NCBI RefSeq assembly: GCF_001189415.1
Contig: NZ_JPSQ01000048.1
Span: 1 to 8,031, forward strand
Length of the DNA: 8,031 bases
Origin: Candidatus Phytoplasma phoenicium
Lineage (GTDB): Bacteria > Bacillota_I > Bacilli_A > Acholeplasmatales > Acholeplasmataceae
Direction: 5' to 3'
The position numbers and the translations under genes were made by a program. This document shows, in pieces, positions 1 through 5,694 of this stretch. The first letter of the stretch is position 1. Each line of letters starts with the position of its first letter. A model generated the notes under the pieces. It saw only the letters and a program-made list of their open reading frames with translations, was not told the DNA's origin and did not search any database.

Positions 1-239
1 GTTCGTAAAGATGAAACTTTTCTCATAATACTAATATTTTTTAATTGTCGTTGATGTAAATAAGAAACAAAAAGACGAGCTTGTTTTTCTTGTGATAAAT
101 TTTCAAAATTAAATTTCATATTGTTAAATAAAAAAAAATATTGAAACTCTTTTAAATCTTTGATATAATTGTTAACAGTTAACATTGAATAATTACGTTC
201 AATGCTCAAAAAAATTTCAAAATCATTAATCAAATCCAA
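1..239 (-). CDS. Tyrosine recombinase XerC/XerD-type, N-terminal part (partial, runs off left edge)
   Basis: Reading the minus strand from a TTG at 239-237 gives 79 uninterrupted codons to the window edge. The translation matches the N-terminal SAM-like, core-binding domain of Xer/phage-integrase recombinases: a first helix with FEIFLSIERNYS, then LTVNNYIKDLKEFQYFF, then an ARLFVSYLHQRQLKN segment and IMRKVSSLR, the usual lead-in to the helix that contacts core DNA. Xer proteins bind dif-like sites and resolve chromosome dimers; some relatives move mobile elements. The catalytic C-terminal domain (R, H-x-x-R, Y) lies outside the window, so activity and the XerC/XerD distinction cannot be judged. 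An in-frame TGA at 248-246 leaves only ATT (242), TTG (239) or another TTG (233) as starts that keep the first helix; the first ATG, at codon 19, would remove it. TTG at 239 is preferred, with AGGA 11 nt upstream. The gene is divergent from the exported-protein gene at 856. Confidence 0.8.
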   Translation of the reverse strand, partial: MDLINDFEIFLSIERNYSMLTVNNYIKDLKEFQYFFLFNNMKFNFENLSQEKQARLFVSYLHQRQLKNISIMRKVSSLR

Positions 240-250
240 AATTAATCATA

Positions 251-254
251 TCCT
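251..254 (-). promoter_or_regulatory. Probable ribosome binding site of the xer-type gene
   Basis: AGGA on the minus strand lies 11 nt before the TTG at 239 and 8 nt before the ATT at 242. It is the only purine-rich SD-like tetramer close to the start of the recombinase frame, and it supports a non-AUG initiation codon here. The motif is short and chance occurrence is possible. Confidence 0.4.
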
Positions 255-701
255 AATTTTTATTTTTGAAATAATTACTATTAAATATCTTCAATAATAT
301 CTTCGATTTGAAAAATAAAAGTCAAATTCACTAATCATTATTTTTATAAAAAATAGCATTTAATAAAATATTATTTTAAATTAATAAAATGAATAATTAA
401 ATTAAAATAAAAAATTTACGTTAACTCAAAATACTTAAGAGTAAATACAGAATAATTATAACATATTTACTTCAAGTCTAATTCAAAATAAAACATCTAG
501 CACCAGCCACACCTCCAAGAAGAGTCAATTATTTGGAAAACCCATCAAAATAAAAAATCCAATTTATTTCTTTGCGATAAAAAACATAAATTTCAATTTT
601 TAAAATTTTTGTAATATTAAAATTCCAATAAATATTGGTAAATTATTTAATTATTATTATTTAATTGTCATTTAAAGGAATAAAAAATTTAAATAAAAAA
701 G
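255..701. other. Long AT-rich intergenic region without a supported gene
   Basis: All frames are broken by frequent stops, and the longest ATG-initiated frames are only a few codons. Visible structure is limited. An imperfect inverted repeat lies at 434-477, with core arms AGTAAATA (440-447) and TATTTACT (464-471). A short palindrome CCAATA/TATTGG lies at 625-638. A repeated octamer ATATCTTC occurs at 285-292 and 297-304. A GC-rich island at 494-527 is listed separately. The left part must contain the promoter of the leftward recombinase gene. A TTGACT at 325-320 on the minus strand is the best -35 candidate, but its nearest good -10 (TATTAT) is 20 nt away, so no promoter is claimed. No tRNA or rRNA signature was seen. 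Confidence 0.6.
494..527. other. Isolated GC-rich island of unknown origin
   Basis: About half of these 34 bases are G or C, while the flanks for hundreds of bases are almost entirely A and T. On the minus strand the island contains CTTGGAGG followed by TGTGGCTGGTGCTAG. One minus frame reads TLLGGVAGARCFIL, a hydrophobic Gly-rich peptide, but it is closed by stops on both sides; no frame is long enough to be a gene. It could be a relic of a degraded gene, the core of a small RNA, or a conserved protein-binding site. Nothing identifies which. Confidence 0.4.
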
Positions 702-730
702 TTGACATATAATAAAAAAATTGCTACAAT
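702..730 (+). promoter_or_regulatory. Sigma-70 type promoter of the exported-protein gene
   Basis: A perfect -35 box TTGACA (702-707) is followed after exactly 17 nt by TACAAT (725-730), one mismatch from the consensus -10. Transcription would start near 736-738, giving a leader of about 120 nt before the ATG at 856. It is the best promoter match found in the window. The TATAAT at 708-713 directly abuts the -35 and is therefore not the -10 for this box. Confidence 0.75.
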
Positions 731-742
731 CAAATTGTAGCA
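722..742. promoter_or_regulatory. Perfect dyad covering the -10 box (candidate operator or minus-strand terminator)
   Basis: Two perfectly complementary 9-base arms, TGCTACAAT (722-730) and ATTGTAGCA (734-742), are separated by CAA. The left arm contains the -10 TACAAT and the right arm covers the expected start point, so a dimeric repressor bound here would block the promoter. On the minus strand the hairpin is followed by A-A and seven T's (720-714), the layout of an intrinsic terminator for leftward transcripts. The two readings are not exclusive, and the sequence alone does not decide between them. Confidence 0.55.
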
Positions 743-800
743 TCCTAAAGAAATAGCAAAAATATAGTAAAAGAAACAAAAGAAAAAACTCTACATTAAA

Positions 801-823
801 AACTTAAAATCGCATTTTAAGTT
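801..823 (+). promoter_or_regulatory. Perfect 10-bp stem-loop in the mRNA leader
   Basis: AACTTAAAAT (801-810) and ATTTTAAGTT (814-823) are exact reverse complements with a CGC loop. The hairpin lies within the predicted 5' leader, ending 18 nt before the Shine-Dalgarno sequence. It is mostly A-U pairs and lacks a following U tract on the plus strand, so it is not a terminator of rightward transcription. It could stabilise the message or act as a control element. On the minus strand it is followed by four T's, a weak terminator pattern. Confidence 0.5.
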
Positions 824-841
824 AAATAATAAAAAATAGTT

Positions 842-846
842 GGAGG
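842..846 (+). promoter_or_regulatory. Strong Shine-Dalgarno sequence of the exported-protein gene
   Basis: GGAGG lies 9 nt before the ATG at 856. It is the strongest SD match seen in the window; the pot and lepA genes have weaker ones. With the consensus promoter upstream, this suggests high expression of the downstream protein and fixes its start codon. Confidence 0.85.
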
Positions 847-855
847 TTTTTATTT

Positions 856-1371
856 ATGTTACAACAAAGAATAACAAAAATTGTTTTGTTGTTTACTGCT
901 ATTTTTTCAACTGGTTTCATAATTTTATTCATTTCTAGTGCGCCAAAAAAAATTTCAGCGGTGCAAAACCATGATTTAATGAATCAAGTGAATCAGTCTT
1001 TACAAAATAAAGTCACTTATGGAGTTTCTTTAACTCTTGATAAAATACGTATTTTGTCAGAAGCAAAACACGGAAAAACTGCTCGTAGCGAAATAGAAAC
1101 TTTATATAATGATATTTATGGTAATATTTTAGAAATTCCTTCTTGGGCAGAAGATAACATTACGGAATATGAAAAAAATTCAGAAGCTGATGATACAAAA
1201 ACTTTACAACCTTTAATTATTAATCTTTGTACTTATGTAATTAATAATATTGTGAGTAAATTAAAGGCAGATATAGAATATAATGATTACACAACATATA
1301 TTACTGAAATATCAACTAACTTAAATAAACAAGTAAATTCAGCAGTCTCAAGTCTTTGGTATTCTGATTAA
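856..1371 (+). CDS. Exported or membrane-anchored protein of unknown family (candidate surface protein or effector)
   Basis: I do not recognise the family of this 171-residue protein. Residues 1-8 are short and basic, 9-29 form one strong hydrophobic segment, and residues 30-35 (PKKISA) could end a signal peptide with cleavage after Ala35. The rest is hydrophilic and probably mostly helical, with many Asn, Thr, Ser, Glu and Tyr, one Cys (125), and no second membrane segment. It would therefore be either secreted or held at the cell surface by its N-terminus with about 140 residues outside. The latter is the topology known for phytoplasma Imp proteins, but I see no specific sequence match to Imp, Amp, or the conserved N-terminal signal of SVM/SAP effectors. 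Start choice is firm: GGAGG 9 nt upstream and the signal segment directly after Met1. It is transcribed alone from its own promoter, with a terminator directly behind it, and convergent with potD. Confidence 0.8.
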   Translation: MLQQRITKIVLLFTAIFSTGFIILFISSAPKKISAVQNHDLMNQVNQSLQNKVTYGVSLTLDKIRILSEAKHGKTARSEIETLYNDIYGNILEIPSWAEDNITEYEKNSEADDTKTLQPLIINLCTYVINNIVSKLKADIEYNDYTTYITEISTNLNKQVNSAVSSLWYSD

Positions 1372-1400
1372 ATTCACATTTAATCAAAAAAATTAACCTA

Positions 1401-1439
1401 AAACAAAAAAACTCTTAATTTATAGAGTTTTTTTTGTTT
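1401..1439 (+). terminator. Intrinsic terminator after the exported-protein gene, probably bidirectional
   Basis: AAACAAAAAAACTCT (1401-1415) pairs with AGAGTTTTTTTTGTTT (1424-1439) around an 8-nt loop, with one unpaired T in the right arm. The core CTCT/AGAG is followed by eight T's on the plus strand. Because the left arm is A-rich, the minus-strand transcript also gets a U tract, so the same element can end the leftward pot operon, whose last stop codon is at 1556. It lies 30 nt after the stop of the exported-protein gene. Confidence 0.8.
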
Positions 1440-1513
1440 AAAACAATAAAATTAAAATTAATAAATAGAAAATGAATTTCTAAATATAAATTAAAGATTA
1501 TATTAAAAATACG

Positions 1514-1544
1514 ACAATTTTTTTATACAAACATTGAAAATTGT
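1514..1544 (-). terminator. Weak hairpin behind potD, possible first terminator of the pot operon
   Basis: ACAATTTT (1514-1521) and AAAATTGT (1537-1544) are perfect 8-base inverted arms with a 15-nt loop. On the minus strand the hairpin begins 12 nt after the potD stop and is followed by CGTATTTTT. It has only one G-C pair and a long loop, so it is a weak candidate compared with the element at 1401-1439. Confidence 0.3.
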
Positions 1545-1555
1545 TTATTAAAAGG

Positions 1556-2689
1556 CTATCTTTTGATATTTAATTTCGACAAACGTATAATTATAAACGC
1601 AAATATAATTAAAAAACTAAGAACAAATAAATAATAATCTTTAGGTCGAGGACTAGCATAAATGTCATTCCAAATATCATTAATTTGTTTTTTATATTGT
1701 TCCTTATATTGATAAAATTTATCTTTATCTTCTTTTACATCCAAGTTCAAAGGTGTGTTGTTTATTTCAACATAAGGCGAATCATAACCAATAAAATCCA
1801 TATTTTTTTGAATATTGTTTGATTGCAATAAAAAATTAATAAAATCATAAGCTCCTTCTGTATTATTTCCACCTTTAGGAAATACGAAACTATCAATCCA
1901 AATATTAGTTCCAGATGTAAAATCAAAATAAGCTAAATTATCGTTATTTTGCATTAAAAAGCGAGCATCTCCAGAATAAGCTAAGGCTAAATCATAACGT
2001 TCTTCTCCTTTGATTTTCATATTATCCAAAAGCTGATCAGTTACAAAAGATAAATTCATCTGAGTTTTTTTTAAATCTAATAACCACTTTTTAGCTTTTT
2101 GGTTATGTATTTCGTTACAACCACTAATATCTCCATCGATAGCTTTTAAACCTAAAAAGATACCTTCAAAAGGATTATTATACAAAGCAACTTTATAATG
2201 ACTATTTTTTATTACGTTTTTCCAATTTTCTTCTGAAATGTCAATTTTCTTTTTATTATATAAAAGTCCTAGTTTTCCCCAAAAATAAGGAATAAAAAAT
2301 TCTTGATTGTTTGAAAGTTTGCCTTTAATTTTTTGAAACTTTATAGTTTCTTTTAGATTACTAACTATTTTAGTTGGATCGATTTTTTGTAAATAATCTG
2401 GTATTAATTGCGTTATAGCATATTCACTTAAAATAGCTATGTCATATTGATGACCTGTTTGAATTTTGTTAATTGCTAATTCATTAGATGAAAAAAAACT
2501 TTGTTTCACAATAAATTTATCCGATTGCTTATTATATTCATCAATAATTTGAGGATCAATATATTCTCCCCAATTAAAAAGCAAAACTTCTGTTTTTTTT
2601 TCTTTTGAATTAATTTTCAATAAACTAAAACATATCAAAAAGAATATAGCTAAAAATAATATTATTAATATTTTTTTATTCTTCATCAT
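1556..2689 (-). CDS. potD: Spermidine/putrescine ABC transporter substrate-binding protein PotD
   Basis: PotD captures polyamines outside the membrane and delivers them to the PotBC channel. Of 377 residues, 7-24 form an N-terminal hydrophobic segment (export signal or anchor). PotD hallmarks follow: LLFNWGEYIDPQIIDEY (36-52), IPYFWGKLGLLYN (133-145), LALAYSGDARF (234-244), TNIWIDSFVFPKGG (261-274) with YDFINFLL (281-288), and IGYDSPY (300-306). W40, Y43, W264 and D266 appear to match ligand-contact residues known from E. coli PotD (W34, Y37, W255, D257), by alignment from memory. Cys20 sits in the hydrophobic segment after FLI, a poor lipobox, so lipoprotein status is doubtful. Unusually, residues 353-368 form a second strong hydrophobic stretch followed by basic residues, suggesting a C-terminal membrane anchor. 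Its ATG overlaps the potC stop by one base (TAATG), so it is translationally coupled. It is the last gene of the operon. Confidence 0.93.
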   Translation of the reverse strand: MMKNKKILIILFLAIFFLICFSLLKINSKEKKTEVLLFNWGEYIDPQIIDEYNKQSDKFIVKQSFFSSNELAINKIQTGHQYDIAILSEYAITQLIPDYLQKIDPTKIVSNLKETIKFQKIKGKLSNNQEFFIPYFWGKLGLLYNKKKIDISEENWKNVIKNSHYKVALYNNPFEGIFLGLKAIDGDISGCNEIHNQKAKKWLLDLKKTQMNLSFVTDQLLDNMKIKGEERYDLALAYSGDARFLMQNNDNLAYFDFTSGTNIWIDSFVFPKGGNNTEGAYDFINFLLQSNNIQKNMDFIGYDSPYVEINNTPLNLDVKEDKDKFYQYKEQYKKQINDIWNDIYASPRPKDYYLFVLSFLIIFAFIIIRLSKLNIKR

Positions 2690-3486
2690 TATTTTCTAGA
2701 AACTTTTCTTAAATAAAAACAATCTAATAAAATTTTCATTAAAATAAACATAATAAAAATCGATGATAAAGCATTAATAGTAGGATTAATAGTTCCTTTT
2801 AAACTATAAATATAAGCAGCAATATTTTGACAATCAGCGCCACCCACAAAATAAGAAATAATAAAATCATCAAAAGATAAAGCAAAAGCAATACCTGCAC
2901 TCGCTATCATCGCTCCTTTTAACTGCGGTAAAATAATTTTACTTAATGTTTGCAAAGGAGTAGCGCCTAAATCATAAGAAGCTTCTAACAAATCTTCATC
3001 TAATGTGCAACATTTGGTATAAACAGATATCAAGACATAAGGGATACTGAAGGAAATGTGAGCTAACAACATACGCATAAAACCATTTTGTAAACCTATA
3101 AAACTAAATAAAACCAATAAAGCTAAAGCATTAATCACTTCTGGTATAATCATAGAAAATTGATTAGCATTAATAAGTGATTGACGCCATTTTTTTTTAT
3201 AATTCATTAAAGAAATAGCAGCTAAAGTTCCAAAAATAGTGGAAAAAAAAGTAGATAAGAAAGCAATTTGAAAAGTCACTTTAATAGCATTTTTTATCGC
3301 GATATCTTGAAAAATTTTACGATAAAATTTTAAACCAAATTTATTAAAATGCACAAGAGAAGAAATACGACCATCACTTACATTAAAAGAAAAAATCACT
3401 AAAGATATAATAGGTAAATAAATAAAAATTAGTATCAAGACTAAATATAAATTTGCAATTTTTTTATTATTTATTTTAGGCAACAT
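2689..3486 (-). CDS. potC: Spermidine/putrescine ABC transporter permease PotC
   Basis: One of the two membrane subunits forming the polyamine channel. The 265-residue length is normal for PotC. About six hydrophobic segments are visible (roughly 13-35, 67-94, 110-130, 139-157, 188-210, 236-257). The EAA loop that docks on the ATPase is at 168-187 (EASYDLGATPLQTLSKIILP). The PotC-typical FNVSDGRIS (34-42), FGLKFYRKIF (50-59) and LSFDDFIISYFVGG (203-216) are present. The ATG lies inside the end of potB (11-base overlap), with AAAGGA at 3502-3497 placed 10 nt upstream, which supports this start. Its stop shares one base with the potD ATG. Confidence 0.95.
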   Translation of the reverse strand: MLPKINNKKIANLYLVLILIFIYLPIISLVIFSFNVSDGRISSLVHFNKFGLKFYRKIFQDIAIKNAIKVTFQIAFLSTFFSTIFGTLAAISLMNYKKKWRQSLINANQFSMIIPEVINALALLVLFSFIGLQNGFMRMLLAHISFSIPYVLISVYTKCCTLDEDLLEASYDLGATPLQTLSKIILPQLKGAMIASAGIAFALSFDDFIISYFVGGADCQNIAAYIYSLKGTINPTINALSSIFIMFILMKILLDCFYLRKVSRK

Positions 3487-4315
3487 GTTTGTTAGTTCCT
3501 TTGTATTTTTTATTTTTACAAAAAGCTAAAATAAAAAACAAAATAAAAATTAAATTAACTGCCATTGCACAAGCACTTTTAACATCACCATTTAAAAAAA
3601 TTTTGTTTTCGATCAATTCACTAATAACAATGACTGTAGTAGGACCTAAATATTTAGGAACAACGATATTAGTGACAATTTGTAAAAACACCAAAGCAAC
3701 CCCTGTGACTAAGCCAGATAAGGATAAAGGTAAAATGATTTTTTGAAAAATTTGTTTTTCATTAGCTCCCAAATCTCTTGCTGCGTCAATTAAACTCTTA
3801 TCAATTTTCACAATACTTAAATAAATAGATAAAAACATATAAGGTAAAAATAAATATACAAAACCAATAAACATCGCAATATTGGTCTCTAATAAACGTA
3901 TCTTTAAAAATTTTTCCATTAAAGAAAAAATTTGTACTAAAGATTGAGTTTTTAAAATCATATTAATCCAAATATGTCCATTAATCAATAAAACTAAAAT
4001 AGATTGAACTAAAAGATTAAAACGAGAAACTATATAAGCTAAAGGATAACAAATCACAACTAATAAAAAAGTAGCTATAATAGTAATAGATAGCGTTCTT
4101 AATAAAACATATAAAAAAGAAATGTTTTTATAAAAATCTTTATAATATTTTAAAGTAAAAGTGGTTTTCAGAAAATTATGTTCATTTAATTCTTGAAAAG
4201 AAAAAACAAAAATAATAAACATAGGTATTAAAATTAGAAAAAACACTATAAAGCAATAAGGAAATAATAAATAATTATAAAACTTATTGATTTTTTGTTT
4301 CATAGAAAGGAACAT
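3476..4315 (-). CDS. potB: Spermidine/putrescine ABC transporter permease PotB
   Basis: Partner permease of PotC. The 279-residue protein has about six membrane segments (roughly 18-40, 70-95, 101-122, 144-168, 198-218, 248-266). The EAA loop is at 178-197 (DAARDLGANEKQIFQKIILP), which contacts PotA. The order potA-potB-potC, and VPKYLGP near 219-225 before the last segments, fit PotB rather than another binding-protein-dependent permease. The first ATG (4315) lies 4 nt after the potA stop, consistent with re-initiation. A second ATG at codon 5 (4303) is possible but has no better SD. The 3' end overlaps potC by 11 bases. Confidence 0.93.
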   Translation of the reverse strand: MFLSMKQKINKFYNYLLFPYCFIVFFLILIPMFIIFVFSFQELNEHNFLKTTFTLKYYKDFYKNISFLYVLLRTLSITIIATFLLVVICYPLAYIVSRFNLLVQSILVLLINGHIWINMILKTQSLVQIFSLMEKFLKIRLLETNIAMFIGFVYLFLPYMFLSIYLSIVKIDKSLIDAARDLGANEKQIFQKIILPLSLSGLVTGVALVFLQIVTNIVVPKYLGPTTVIVISELIENKIFLNGDVKSACAMAVNLIFILFFILAFCKNKKYKGTNKHVA

Positions 4316-4319
4316 AGCA

Positions 4320-5621
4320 TTACCATAATTCCATTACATGCAAATCTTCAGGTTTAAAAAAAATTCCTATTTCTTTTTCTTTTTCTATAAAATCCGTTGT
4401 ATGAATTATATAATTACGATATTTTGTTTTCACAATTACTTCCCAATGTACCCCTTTAAATAAAATATTATAAACAACTCCAGTTAACAAACCTTTATGA
4501 CTTTCCACAATATCGATATCTTCTGGCCTAATTACAATATCCACTTTTTGATTTAGTTCAAACCCATAATCAACACAACTAAATTCTTGATCATCAAAAT
4601 AAACTAAAAAATCTTCTTTAAAAACACCAGGAATTAAATTGGATTCACCAATAAATTGTGCTATAAAACGATTAGCCGGTTCATTATAAATATCTTGTGG
4701 GGTGCCTATTTGTTGAATTTCTCCTTGTTTAATCACCACAATTTTATCACTCATAGTTAATGCTTCTTCTTGATTATGTGTAACAAAAATAAAAGTGATA
4801 CCTGAATTTCTTTGAATTTCTTTTAATTCATATTGCATTTCTTGTCTCAATTTTAAATCTAAAGCTGCTAAAGGTTCATCTAATAATAAAACCTTCGGTT
4901 CGTTAACAAGTGCTCGTGCAATAGCTACTCTTTGTTGTTGCCCTCCTGATAATTCATGAATTTGTCTTGTTTCAAAACCACTCAACCCTACTAATTTTAA
5001 ATGATGTAATACTTTTTCTCTAATTAATATTCGTTTTGTTTTAACAGTGATAAATTGTTTTTGTAATGAACATAAGTATATTTGTTTTTGTTCTTTTAAT
5101 TGAGATATTTTTTGTTTTAATTCTTTTTTTAAATTAATAATTTGCGGAGACTGGGAAAATCCTAAAATAGACCAAAATGATTGAGATGTGAATAATTTAT
5201 TTTCAACCATTATTTTTTCATGATAAAAAGATTTTATTTGGCTAATCTTTTGATCTATATCTATATTGAACGTTTTAATTTTTTGTTTTAAATCATAATT
5301 AAAATCTTTAATAGTTAAACCGAAAACAATATTATCAAAAACATTTAAATGCGGAAATAAAGCATATTTTTGAAAAACTGTATTAATTAAACGACAATGA
5401 GGAGGAATTTTTACAAGGCTTTGATTATTAAAATAAATATCGCCACTACTTAAATCTGTAAACCCACCAAGAATTTTCAATAATGTAGTTTTACCACAAC
5501 CAGAAGGACCTAACAAAGTAACAAATTCATTTTTTTTAATCTTTAAATTAATATCATTTAAAATAATTTGATTATCAATTATTTTTGTAACATTTTTAAA
5601 TTCAATTAAATCATTTGACAT
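4320..5621 (-). CDS. potA: Spermidine/putrescine ABC transporter ATP-binding protein PotA, with large internal insertion
   Basis: Cytoplasmic ATPase that powers PotBC. Counting from the chosen Met (433 residues): Walker A GPSGCGKTT at 38-46, Q-loop Gln84 in FQKYALFPH, signature LSGGQQQR at 224-231, Walker B VLLLDEP at 244-250, D-loop ALD at 253-255, H-loop His282 in FVTHNQEEALTMSD, and a C-terminal TOBE-type regulatory domain from about 329. All catalytic motifs are intact. Between Q-loop and signature lie about 140 residues instead of about 55 in E. coli PotA, an insertion of roughly 85-90 residues (about 107-196), Lys/Gln-rich and probably coiled-coil in part. The frame opens at an ATG at 5654, but that ATG lies inside a hairpin, has no SD, and would add MLFLLKRLINK ahead of the family start. 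The ATG at 5621 has AAAAAGG 12 nt upstream and begins SNDLIEFKNVTK, as expected. It follows lepA by 73 nt. Confidence 0.93.
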   Translation of the reverse strand: MSNDLIEFKNVTKIIDNQIILNDINLKIKKNEFVTLLGPSGCGKTTLLKILGGFTDLSSGDIYFNNQSLVKIPPHCRLINTVFQKYALFPHLNVFDNIVFGLTIKDFNYDLKQKIKTFNIDIDQKISQIKSFYHEKIMVENKLFTSQSFWSILGFSQSPQIINLKKELKQKISQLKEQKQIYLCSLQKQFITVKTKRILIREKVLHHLKLVGLSGFETRQIHELSGGQQQRVAIARALVNEPKVLLLDEPLAALDLKLRQEMQYELKEIQRNSGITFIFVTHNQEEALTMSDKIVVIKQGEIQQIGTPQDIYNEPANRFIAQFIGESNLIPGVFKEDFLVYFDDQEFSCVDYGFELNQKVDIVIRPEDIDIVESHKGLLTGVVYNILFKGVHWEVIVKTKYRNYIIHTTDFIEKEKEIGIFFKPEDLHVMELW

Positions 5622-5633
5622 TTTATTTATTAA

Positions 5634-5640
5634 CCTTTTT
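5634..5640 (-). promoter_or_regulatory. Ribosome binding site deciding the potA start
   Basis: AAAAAGG on the minus strand ends 12 nt before the ATG at 5621. No SD-like sequence precedes the alternative ATG at 5654. The spacing is slightly long, but it is the only candidate and supports the shorter PotA. Confidence 0.5.
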
Positions 5641-5667
5641 AATAAAAATAACATCGTGATTGATGTT
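5641..5667 (-). terminator. Small hairpin with U-rich tail between lepA and potA (weak terminator or attenuator)
   Basis: On the minus strand AACATC (5667-5662) pairs with GATGTT (5655-5650) around a 6-nt loop, followed by ATTTTTATT (5649-5641). The A's before the first arm can extend pairing with the T's after a one-base bulge. It starts 27 nt after the lepA stop and would reduce read-through into the pot genes. The stem is short (6 bp, two G-C pairs), so termination would be partial. No convincing promoter for potA was seen in the 73-nt gap, so some read-through seems needed. Confidence 0.4.
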
Positions 5668-5694
5668 TTTTATAAAATATTCTGTTTTATATAA

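Noticed and set aside
285..304. Repeat ATATCTTC as the start of a tandem or CRISPR-like array
   Set aside because: Only two copies, 12 nt apart, without further units; not an array.
294..325. Promoter for the xer-type gene with TTGACT at 325-320 (minus)
   Set aside because: The nearest good -10 (TATTAT) is 20 nt away and the hexamer at 17 nt is poor; chance A/T matches are common here.
490..550. Minus-strand mini-gene MGFPNN followed by TGA and LFLEVWLVLDVLF
   Set aside because: It needs TGA to be read as Trp, which the other genes in the window argue against, and it stays very short even then.
708..713. TATAAT as the -10 of the exported-protein gene
   Set aside because: It directly follows the TTGACA with no spacer and has no suitable -35 upstream; TACAAT at 725 has the correct 17-nt spacing.
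3489..3746. 85-codon plus-strand open frame
   Set aside because: It lies entirely antisense to the conserved potB coding sequence, has no SD, and its peptide is low-complexity; it is a shadow of potB.
5622..5654. Longer PotA starting at 5654
   Set aside because: The extra eleven residues are not part of the PotA fold, the ATG has no SD and sits in a hairpin; the ATG at 5621 has AAAAAGG upstream.
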